Below are positions 58,364 to 64,000 of a stretch of DNA of 64,000 nucleotides, piece after piece. The notes under the pieces were generated by a model, which made no database searches, was not told the origin of the DNA, and saw nothing but the letters and a program-made list of their open reading frames with translations. The translations under genes were made by a program, and so were the position numbers. Positions within the stretch are counted from its first letter, which is position 1. The number at the start of each line of letters is the position of its first letter. The stretch spans positions 3,845-67,844 of the forward strand of contig CAZCAQ010000006.1 in the NCBI GenBank assembly GCA_964496905.1, in the 5' to 3' direction. The DNA comes from CAZCAQ01 sp964496905 (GTDB lineage Bacteria > Patescibacteriota > WWE3 > UBA101185 > UBA10185).

Positions 58364-59350
58364 TTATTCCGCAACAATCTCAGGCTGACCGTAGTCTTTA
58401 ATGTAAGTTTTTACAAATTCGACATTTTTAAAGATGGGACCTTCAAAGTAGTATTTTCCAATAACGCCTTCTTTTGTTTCTTCTGACCACATTTGATCAA
58501 AAATCGTGTTGCCATGCGCGTATTTAATATATTTGCCTTTATAGTATTCGTCGCTTTGAACCCAATGAGGGTGGTTGCCAATAATTAAATCGGCACCGCT
58601 ATCAATAGCAGCGTGGGCAAGTTCGATTTGGCGCACGCTTGGAGAATCAACGTATTCAACACCCCAGTGCATAGAAACTATGACCGCATCGGCATTTTTA
58701 TCGGCTTCAGAAATTTCTTTGGCCATTATAGTTGTATCGGCGGGAGCAAGGCCGATTTCATTACCAATGTCGTTGTAACCCAAAAAGGCAAAACGCACGC
58801 CTTTTACATCTTTATAAATAGGTTGAGCATTGTACAAGCCACTTGCGAGCATATTTTCTTTTTCAAAGCGTGCAAGAGTCTCGTCAATGCCTTCTTGGCC
58901 GTAATTGGCGAAATGATTGTTTGCCACGTTTACAACGTCAACGCCTGAAAGAACAAGTCCTTCCATAGCACTTGCCTGTCCACAAAAAACAAAGCCATCA
59001 TCAGTTTGAGGACAATTATCAAGCAAAGGAGATTCCATGTTAATTAATGTAATATCGCCTGACGCCATGAGTGGAGCTATTTTTCTAAAAGCCCACGCGG
59101 GGTCGCCATATTTTATGGCGCGAGTATTTACTGAGCGTGCAGGAATAATATCTCCTGTTGCGATTAGTAAAATCTTTTCAACCCTTTTTGTAGCTGGCGT
59201 GTCTTGCAAGGGCTGATCTGACGCGATTTCAGTAGCAGCTAAAAAAGGCGTGCCCTTTGTACCTTGTACTATGGAGGCCTGATATGCAATTCCACTAAGT
59301 AGTGCAACGCCAAAAACAATGCCCAACCATAACAACTTATTTTTCTTCAT
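58364..59350 (-). CDS. CapA-family (PGA_cap) metallophosphoesterase-like protein
   Basis: The 328-residue protein has an N-terminal membrane anchor and the CapA segments in order: TGDIIPARS, INMESPL, VDVVNVANNHFANYGQEGI, FLGYNDIG, VSMHWGVEYVDSP, ADLIIGNHPHWVQ and YAHGNTIFDQ. The family includes poly-gamma-glutamate synthesis proteins and related extracellular phosphoesterases. No capBC genes are nearby, so a different surface-polymer role is likely. TGCTAAAAT (59357-59365, minus) ends exactly 6 nt before the ATG. Confidence 0.92.
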   Translation of the reverse strand: MKKNKLLWLGIVFGVALLSGIAYQASIVQGTKGTPFLAATEIASDQPLQDTPATKRVEKILLIATGDIIPARSVNTRAIKYGDPAWAFRKIAPLMASGDITLINMESPLLDNCPQTDDGFVFCGQASAMEGLVLSGVDVVNVANNHFANYGQEGIDETLARFEKENMLASGLYNAQPIYKDVKGVRFAFLGYNDIGNEIGLAPADTTIMAKEISEADKNADAVIVSMHWGVEYVDSPSVRQIELAHAAIDSGADLIIGNHPHWVQSDEYYKGKYIKYAHGNTIFDQMWSEETKEGVIGKYYFEGPIFKNVEFVKTYIKDYGQPEIVAE

Positions 59351-59356
59351 ACGGCC

Positions 59357-59365
59357 ATTTTAGCA
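59357..59365 (-). promoter_or_regulatory. Extended -10 promoter, leaderless capA-like gene
   Basis: TGCTAAAAT on the minus strand ends exactly 6 nt before ATG 59350. Confidence 0.6.
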
Positions 59366-59394
59366 TCAGCTATGCAAAACTATAAATTAAAGGC

Positions 59395-61137
59395 ATGTTG
59401 CTTTACAATTTATATACTGCCATGACTATTTTTACTGAACTTAGCGTAATTATCCTTATTGCAACCCTAGCCGCAGGCTTAATGAGGGTGCTTAAGCAAC
59501 CACTTATCCTTGGCTATATATTAACGGGTATAATTATAGGACCCAGCCTACTCAACATATTTAATAATGCAGAAACTCTCGAAGTTTTTTCGCAAATTGG
59601 CATATCAATTTTGCTCTTTATAGTGGGTATAAGTTTAAGTCCTAAAGTTATTAAAGAAGTAGGAAAGATCTCACTTGTTACAGGACTTGGGCAAATAGTG
59701 TTTACCTCAGTTTTAGGTTTTTTAATAGCGTTAGCCTTTGGATTTAGCAAAATCGAGTCAATATATATTGCAATTGCCCTAACTTTTAGCTCTACAATTA
59801 TTATATTAAAACTACTTTCTGACAAAAAAGATCTTGAAAAACTATATGGAAAAATTGCGATTGGCTTTTTGCTTGTACAGGACTTAGCTGCGACTTTAAT
59901 TTTAATAGTTGTGTCATCCTTTGCGGGAGCGGGAGAAAGTGGAGCAATTTCAACAGCACTTATTACACTTGCTAAAGGTTTTGTAATTACGGCAGTCATG
60001 ATGTACATAAGCTCCAAAGTCTTGCCAAAACTCAGCGATTTTTTTGCGAACTCTGCTGAATTCCTGTTTTTGTTTTCACTAGGGTGGGGAATGGGAATTG
60101 CGGCACTTTTTAGTTTTCTTGGCTTTTCAATTGAAGTGGGCGCATTGATTGCTGGAGCTACTTTTGCCACTTCCCCTTATGCTCAAGAAATTTCATCTAA
60201 GTTAAAGCCTTTGCGTGACTTTTTCATAATAATGTTTTTTATATTGCTAGGTTCTCGTTTGGCTTTGGATTCACTTGGCGAATTAATTTTGCCTGCGTTC
60301 TTTTTATCGGTATTTGTGCTTTTTGGAAATCCACTGATTGTAATGGTTTTAATGGGACTTTTTGGATACAACAAGAGAACTGGCTTTATGGCGGGTCTTA
60401 CTGTTGCACAAATCAGCGAATTTTCATTAATTCTCATTTTACTGGGTATTAAAATTGGGCATCTTGATAATACAATTCTTAGCCTTGTAACTGTTGTTGG
60501 TTTAATAACTATTGCCGGTTCAACATACATGATTATGTATTCCGACAAAATTTACCCAAAACTAGCACCATATTTATCGATTTTTGAACGTAAAAAAACT
60601 GTGAGCGAAGTCACCTCTCTAAGTAATTACAAGGTCATTTTATTTGGATGCAATAGAGTGGGCTTTGATTTTATTAAAACATTTGCAAGTAAAGGGCAGG
60701 AATTTTTGGCAATAGATTTTGATCCAAAAGTTATAAAACAACTTAATAAAGATGGTGTAAATTGCATTTATGGAGATGCAGAAGATGCAGAATTTTTAGA
60801 GGATTTGCGAATGGAATATACAGAGCTTGTTATTTCAACAATTCCAGATTTCGACACTAACAAGTTTATTCTTGCACATGCAAAAAAAGCCAACGCAGAT
60901 GTTACAGCTATGGTAATTTCTTACAGTATTGAAGAAGCCAGACAACTTTACGACCTTGGCGCTTCATTTGTAATTTTGCCACATTTTATTAGTGGACAAT
61001 ACGCTGCGCGATTGGCAGAAAGCTGCAAAGATCCAGCTAATTGCGAGCTGAAAAACGAAAAAGAGCAACAAATAAAATATTTAGAAGAACGAATGCGTCT
61101 TGGACACGCTCACCCAAACTGGCATCACGCGCAATAA
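59395..61137 (+). CDS. Kef-type cation:proton antiporter with RCK/TrkA_N domain
   Basis: The 580-residue protein has about 12 membrane helices of the CPA2 family (motifs QPLILGYILTGIIIGPSLL and GFLLVQDLAATLILI). A C-terminal regulatory domain follows with YKVILFGCNRVGFDFIKTFASKGQEFLAIDFDPK, the Rossmann-type nucleotide-binding RCK fold. It would exchange K+ or Na+ for H+ in control of pH and ion balance. TATAAA at 59381-59386 gives a 2-nt leader to ATG 59395. ATG 59422 is an alternative start. Confidence 0.93.
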   Translation: MLLYNLYTAMTIFTELSVIILIATLAAGLMRVLKQPLILGYILTGIIIGPSLLNIFNNAETLEVFSQIGISILLFIVGISLSPKVIKEVGKISLVTGLGQIVFTSVLGFLIALAFGFSKIESIYIAIALTFSSTIIILKLLSDKKDLEKLYGKIAIGFLLVQDLAATLILIVVSSFAGAGESGAISTALITLAKGFVITAVMMYISSKVLPKLSDFFANSAEFLFLFSLGWGMGIAALFSFLGFSIEVGALIAGATFATSPYAQEISSKLKPLRDFFIIMFFILLGSRLALDSLGELILPAFFLSVFVLFGNPLIVMVLMGLFGYNKRTGFMAGLTVAQISEFSLILILLGIKIGHLDNTILSLVTVVGLITIAGSTYMIMYSDKIYPKLAPYLSIFERKKTVSEVTSLSNYKVILFGCNRVGFDFIKTFASKGQEFLAIDFDPKVIKQLNKDGVNCIYGDAEDAEFLEDLRMEYTELVISTIPDFDTNKFILAHAKKANADVTAMVISYSIEEARQLYDLGASFVILPHFISGQYAARLAESCKDPANCELKNEKEQQIKYLEERMRLGHAHPNWHHAQ

Positions 61138-61158
61138 CCAAAAGTGTGCGCGCTGCTG

Positions 61159-61164
61159 TATAAT
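61159..61164 (+). promoter_or_regulatory. -10 box of the tRNA-Ala repeat transcript
   Basis: TATAAT lies 25 nt upstream of the tRNA-Ala 5' end. The next terminator on this strand is at 61610, so both CCA-tailed repeats should be co-transcribed. Confidence 0.55.
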
Positions 61165-61189
61165 CCTAATGCTTTTAACAACTGTACTC

Positions 61190-61265
61190 GGGCCTGTAGC
61201 TCAATTGGTAGAGCGCTGCATTCGCATTGCAGAGGCAAGGGGTTCGAATCCCCTCAGGTCCACCA
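61190..61265 (+). tRNA. tRNA-Ala (anticodon CGC)
   Basis: A 76-nt cloverleaf has acceptor GGGCCTG/CAGGTCC including the G3-U70 alanine identity pair, D-arm GCTC...GAGC, anticodon stem CTGCA/TGCAG with loop TTCGCAT (CGC, codon GCG), T-arm GGGG-TTCGAAT-CCCC, discriminator A and encoded CCA. Its 3' 18-19 nt recur twice downstream. Confidence 0.95.
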
Positions 61266-61428
61266 GGAATTTTTGGCTGGCGCCTGTGCCAGACAAAAAT
61301 TACTAGTAGAGGGGATGAGAATGCCGGAGCTTGTGCAGCAAGCGAGGCGGGGTCGAGTGCTTTTGTATCTTGTGAGCTAAGCGAACTAGAGACAAAAGAC
61401 ACGTGACCGAATCCCCTCAGGTCCACCA
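61266..61428 (+). repeat. CCA-tailed tRNA-linked repeat, unit A
   Basis: A 163-bp unit ends in a copy of the tRNA-Ala 3' end (61410-61428, ...CCCCTCAGGTCCACCA). It opens with a hairpin (61268-61275/61294-61301 with an inner CTGGC/GCCAG). GAGGGGAT (61309-61316) can pair with ATCCCCTC (61411-61418), and GTG-CTTTTGT (61357-61366) with ACAAAAG-A-CAC (61392-61402). It is homologous to unit B through GAGGGGATGAGAATGCCGGAG and GAGGCGGGGTCG. It contains no coding ORF. Confidence 0.8.
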
Positions 61429-61603
61429 AGTATTTGTGGCAGATATTTATATCTGGCAGAAATACTTTTGAGGGGATGAGAATGCCGGAGGGAGCTTGAA
61501 CAGAGTGAAAGCGACTGAGGCGGGGTCGCATGCTTTTGCATCTTAACGAACGTATAGAGTTTAGAAGCAAAAGATATGTGACCGGATCCCCTCAGGTCCA
61601 CCA
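61429..61603 (+). repeat. CCA-tailed tRNA-linked repeat, unit B
   Basis: A 175-bp unit has the same layout as unit A and the same tail (61586-61603). Its opening hairpin has different bases but the same pairing (AGTATTT 61429-61435 with AAATACT 61460-61466; CAGATAT with ATATCTG). The inner helix changes from CTTTTGT/ACAAAAG to CTTTTGC/GCAAAAG (61533-61539/61567-61573), a compensatory change. GAGGGGAT (61470-61477) can pair with 61586-61593. Confidence 0.8.
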
Positions 61604-61609
61604 AACAAA

Positions 61610-61636
61610 AAAACCGCTGGAATGCGGTTTTCTTAA
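61610..61636 (+). terminator. Intrinsic terminator ending the tRNA-Ala repeat transcript
   Basis: AAAACCGC (61610-61617) pairs with GCGGTTTT (61624-61631) around TGGAAT, followed by TCTTAATT. Confidence 0.85.
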
Positions 61637-61660
61637 TTGCTTGCCTCTGCTTTAACAGAT

Positions 61661-61814
61661 GAGGTTGCCTTGACATGGAAACTCTAGCAAAATAATTCTC
61701 CCAAGTCAAACATAAAAAGTCCAGTGTAAATAGACAAAGCTTTGTAGATAAAAAACATATTTATGAGAAAGTGTATAGGTGGGCCGCGCTCAGGTGACAG
61801 AGGTTGCCTTGACA
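61661..61814 (+). repeat. 15-bp direct repeat GAGGTTGCCTTGACA
   Basis: Identical copies lie at 61661-61675 and 61800-61814. The second lies inside the tRNA-like gene at 61781, and the first may be the remnant of a related element. Confidence 0.7.
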
Positions 61815-61852
61815 GCCTACCTCTGGGGGTTCGAGTCCCCCGCGGTCCACCA
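61781..61852 (+). tRNA. tRNA-like gene, anticodon not assignable (possible pseudo-tRNA)
   Basis: A 72-nt element has a perfect acceptor stem GGGCCGC/GCGGTCC (with G3-U70), a perfect T-arm GGGGG-TTCGAGT-CCCCC, discriminator A and CCA. The middle is abnormal. A full D-arm cannot be drawn (at best CTC/GAG), and the anticodon region folds either as AGGTTG/CAGCCT with a 6-nt loop or as AGAGGT/ACCTCT with a 14-nt loop. It may be a degenerate tRNA-Ala derivative, a D-arm-poor tRNA, or a tRNA mimic. Confidence 0.4.
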
Positions 61853-61913
61853 TAAATTTGCATTACAGACCCCACCAACAACAGCGGATATCGACAAATA
61901 TCCCATCCAATAC

Positions 61914-61919
61914 TAAAAT
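61914..61919 (+). promoter_or_regulatory. -10 box of leaderless DUF4870 gene
   Basis: TAAAAT ends exactly 6 nt before ATG 61926. The second gene of this pair (62339) has AAGGAG instead. Confidence 0.55.
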
Positions 61920-61925
61920 ACAGCC

Positions 61926-62318
61926 ATGGAACAAACAAATGAAACCAAAGAAGACCCAATAGTACTTAAAACAAAGACTACCCCAAGTGTTTCTGATAAA
62001 GACATGGTCGTACTCGCGCACCTTTCAGCACTTTTAGGCTTTATTTTTCCATTATTGGCAATTGGAGGGCCTTTAGCTGTTTACCTTTTTTCCTCAGAAA
62101 AACCTACCGTTCAGACACATGCTAAGGCAGCATTAAACTTCAACATTACTTTCACTATCGCTGCCTTTATTGCAGCACTTTCAATGTTTGTCGTCATAGG
62201 ATTTTTGCTTTTACCAATTGTAGGAATCGTGTGGTTAGTTGCAATTGTGTTAGCATCAATAAAAGCTAGCGAAGGTCAACTGTATAAATACCCACTCACA
62301 ATAGAATTTATTAAATAA
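61926..62318 (+). CDS. DUF4870 family membrane protein
   Basis: The 130-residue protein has a soluble N-terminus (about 40 residues) and three hydrophobic segments with the family's conserved core: DKDMVVLAHLSALLGFIFPLLAIGGPLAVYLF, then VQTHAKAALNFNITF, then LLPIVGIVWLVAIVLASIKASEG, and a final hydrophilic tail. The family is widespread and of unknown function. The start is fixed by TAAAAT exactly 6 nt upstream. It is followed 20 bp later by an AAGGAG-led VOC gene, and the two likely form an operon ending at the terminator 62770. Confidence 0.9.
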   Translation: MEQTNETKEDPIVLKTKTTPSVSDKDMVVLAHLSALLGFIFPLLAIGGPLAVYLFSSEKPTVQTHAKAALNFNITFTIAAFIAALSMFVVIGFLLLPIVGIVWLVAIVLASIKASEGQLYKYPLTIEFIK

Positions 62319-62338
62319 GTTTTAGCCTAAGGAGTACT

Positions 62339-62743
62339 ATGAACAGAATTACACATTTTGAAATTCAAGCTGACGACACTGCGCGCGCAATAAAATTTTA
62401 CGAAGGTGTTTTTGGATGGAAAATCCAAAAATGGGAAGATAGTGAACCTGGAACTGATTACTGGTTTATTATGTCCGCGGAACAAGTCAGCACAGAACCG
62501 GGAATTAACGGTGGGTTGTTAAAGCGACCATGCCCTGCTCCAAAACCTGAACAAGGAACAAATGCCTTTGTTTGCACTATTGTCGTTGATGATTTTGACG
62601 CAATTGCTTCTAAAATAGTTGCCGCCGGTGGAACTGTTGCAATGCCAAAATTCGCAATAAAAGGTATGGCCTGGCAAGGCTACTTTATAGATACTGAAGG
62701 CAATACTTTTGGAATTCATCAACCAGACGAAGATGCAAGTTAG
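62339..62743 (+). CDS. VOC family (glyoxalase/bleomycin-resistance-like) protein
   Basis: The 134-residue protein has two VOC modules: ITHFEIQADDTARAIKFYEGVFGWKIQKW and then FVCTIVVDDFDAIASKIVAAGGTVAMPKFAIKGMAWQGYFIDTEGNTFGIHQ. The residues at the usual metal positions (His/Glu) are mostly kept (H6 early; FGIH late). The substrate is unknown. The ATG has AAGGAG 5 nt upstream, showing that internal operon genes keep Shine-Dalgarno sites. It follows DUF4870 by 20 bp. Confidence 0.9.
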   Translation: MNRITHFEIQADDTARAIKFYEGVFGWKIQKWEDSEPGTDYWFIMSAEQVSTEPGINGGLLKRPCPAPKPEQGTNAFVCTIVVDDFDAIASKIVAAGGTVAMPKFAIKGMAWQGYFIDTEGNTFGIHQPDEDAS

Positions 62744-62769
62744 CCTCTACTACTTGAAATAATGCTTAT

Positions 62770-62798
62770 CCACGGGCTTACGCCCGTGGCAGCTTTTT
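62770..62798 (+). terminator. Intrinsic terminator after VOC gene
   Basis: CCACGGGC (62770-62777) pairs perfectly with GCCCGTGG (62782-62789) around a TTAC loop, followed by CAGCTTTTT. Confidence 0.9.
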
Positions 62799-62805
62799 GA
62801 TTAAC

Positions 62806-63768
62806 TTAATTTGTAATAGTAAAACTTTGGCTGTTGTTTGTAAGATCCATTTCTCTAACTAAAAGTGATGCTCTGCCACAAGTTCCATAGGCACTAGTTA
62901 AACCAGCCTCTGTGTTTATTGTTAGTGTACCTGTAGCAGCGGGCTCGTCAGATCGACTACCCAAGTATTTATCTACAAAAGTAATAGACTGTCCAGGATG
63001 GACTGTAAGATCAGCACCCAACCCTTTTATACCATCGTCATACAACCCATTACAATCGATGGATATGGCATTTGTAGTATCTGACTGACCGTAAAAGCGT
63101 ATTTGTATTGGAATTTCCACATCCATATCTTCATCTACTGCTCTTAATACAGCTGGACCCCTTCCTATATTCTTTATAGTCCCACTTACAGATACCATTG
63201 TTCCGTCAGAATCTGGAACAAACCGACCCGTAGTATTTTCGAGTATTAAATCTGGCAGACCCGCAAAGCTTATTGTTTTTTTATTATCGTTTTCATTTGT
63301 CTCTTTTACAGTATTTTTAGAATCAACAAATGCAAACACAGAGACAGGTAGTTGCGGAATAGGAATATCTTTAAACCCAGCCGAAGCCATTTCTTCAACA
63401 CCAGAGGGCATATACCACCCAGATTTGCTATATACTTTAGTTCCGACTTTTAACTGAACAGTATATGGAAGTCTTTTACCACCAATAGCACCTCCTAGAT
63501 TACCTGCTGTCACGTAAATATCATACGTACCTGTTAACTTACCATTAGAGTTTTCATGTGGTTGAACATAAATTTCTTTAATAACAATCTGATGCTGAGA
63601 TGCCGAAGTTGTTTCAACACCTGCGATTGCTTCGTTAGAATTGGAACCCTGCATGGAGGAGCTTTTATTATTTGAGAGTCCGTAAATTGCGGCACCACCA
63701 ACAACTACTACTAAGACTAAAAGCAAAATAATAAGGGAAGAAATACCAGCTGAGTTAGTTTTTTTCAT
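62806..63768 (-). CDS. Anchored CARDB-like extracellular protein
   Basis: The 320-residue protein starts MKKTNSAGISSLIILLLVLVVVVGGAA, which resembles a class III/pilin-like anchor (basic, then G|ISSL, then a long hydrophobic helix). Two beta-sandwich segments follow, the second with PDLILENTTGRF...VSVSGTIKNIGRGPA, the CARDB pattern of bacterial adhesion-type modules. A Cys pair (DCNGLYDD...GTCGRA) may stabilise it. The start is ATG 63768, with AAGGA upstream, rather than a longer frame. It is probably a surface protein or part of a pilus-like structure. Confidence 0.7.
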   Translation of the reverse strand: MKKTNSAGISSLIILLLVLVVVVGGAAIYGLSNNKSSSMQGSNSNEAIAGVETTSASQHQIVIKEIYVQPHENSNGKLTGTYDIYVTAGNLGGAIGGKRLPYTVQLKVGTKVYSKSGWYMPSGVEEMASAGFKDIPIPQLPVSVFAFVDSKNTVKETNENDNKKTISFAGLPDLILENTTGRFVPDSDGTMVSVSGTIKNIGRGPAVLRAVDEDMDVEIPIQIRFYGQSDTTNAISIDCNGLYDDGIKGLGADLTVHPGQSITFVDKYLGSRSDEPAATGTLTINTEAGLTSAYGTCGRASLLVREMDLTNNSQSFTITN

Positions 63769-63876
63769 AATATCCTTATAAACAAGTAATACATAAAGTG
63801 TAGACATGCAAAAAGTGATTTGCAAGACTTTAAAGTATTAGCCACCAAATCGTTTTATGTAATGACACAAATAGGC

Positions 63877-63882
63877 TAAAAT
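63877..63882 (+). promoter_or_regulatory. -10 box of tRNA-Ser(CGA)
   Basis: TAAAAT predicts a start near 63889, 20 nt before the tRNA. Confidence 0.4.
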
Positions 63883-63908
63883 ACCCATGTTTAGCGTGTA
63901 TTCATACT

Positions 63909-63999
63909 GGAGGAGTACCGAAGTGGTCATACCGGGCTAGTCTCGAAAACTAAGCGTGGCGCAAGCTGCACGTGAGTTCGAATCTCACCTCCTCCGCCA
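63909..63999 (+). tRNA. tRNA-Ser (anticodon CGA)
   Basis: A 91-nt class II tRNA has acceptor GGAGGAG/CTCCTCC, anticodon loop CTCGAAA (CGA, codon UCG), a long variable arm, T-arm GTGAG-TTCGAAT-CTCAC, discriminator G and encoded CCA. Confidence 0.93.
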
Positions 64000-64000
64000 G

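Noticed and set aside
61266..61603. CRISPR array
   Set aside because: Only two long units with tRNA-derived ends. No short spacer-repeat periodicity and no cas genes.

Overview
The window reads as a low-G+C genome fragment from a small-genome bacterium of the Candidate Phyla Radiation (Patescibacteria), perhaps a Microgenomates/Katanobacteria-like lineage. This rests on the AT-rich sequence, compact genes, many anchored beta-rich surface proteins, giant fibronectin-III proteins, small families I associate with this group (DUF5684, DUF5679-like) and membrane glycosyltransferase-like proteins. The phylum is an inference. TGA acts as a normal stop (for example at ileS), so the recoded code 25 does not apply. 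100 N at 30142-30241 mark a scaffold gap.

Layout. 1-9.8 kb: GT-C-like membrane proteins, a double methyltransferase, a phosphoesterase, small SD-led proteins, VOC and SRPBCC proteins, an FAD oxidoreductase and an anchored nuclease. 10-18 kb: a holin-domain/phosphatase fusion, a cysteine-free DUF5679-like mini-protein, DUF5684, an alkyltransferase-like protein, a cyclophilin and two secreted or cytoplasmic enzymes, then a G+C-rich structured RNA (17.9-18.2 kb). 18.3-30 kb: two tandem giant FN3 proteins and a MacB-like ABC operon. 30-37 kb: the gap, an Asp-rich protein, a huge GT-C-like protein, and three G+C-richer, strongly SD-led genes that look foreign. 37-41 kb: membrane, propeller and toxin-antitoxin genes. 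40.9-45.8 kb: ileS coupled to an asparagine-synthase-like gene, a 43-residue ORF and an HPr-kinase-like gene, a candidate peptide-modification locus. 45.8-54.8 kb: sugar-phosphate enzymes (aldolase-like, 6-phosphogluconate dehydrogenase, glucose-6-phosphate isomerase), rpoD and dnaG. 54.8-64 kb: four tRNAs, ComF, an ABC exporter, CapA, a Kef-type antiporter, and an unusual tRNA-Ala transcription unit carrying two extra CCA-tailed repeats.

The clearest genome-scale pattern is leaderless expression. A -10 hexamer, often extended as TGnTAnnnT, lies exactly 6 nt before the start codon of many first genes, so transcription should begin at or next to the start codon. Genes inside operons and a subset of small genes instead carry GGAGG or AAGGAG ribosome binding sites. 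I used this pattern to choose many starts.
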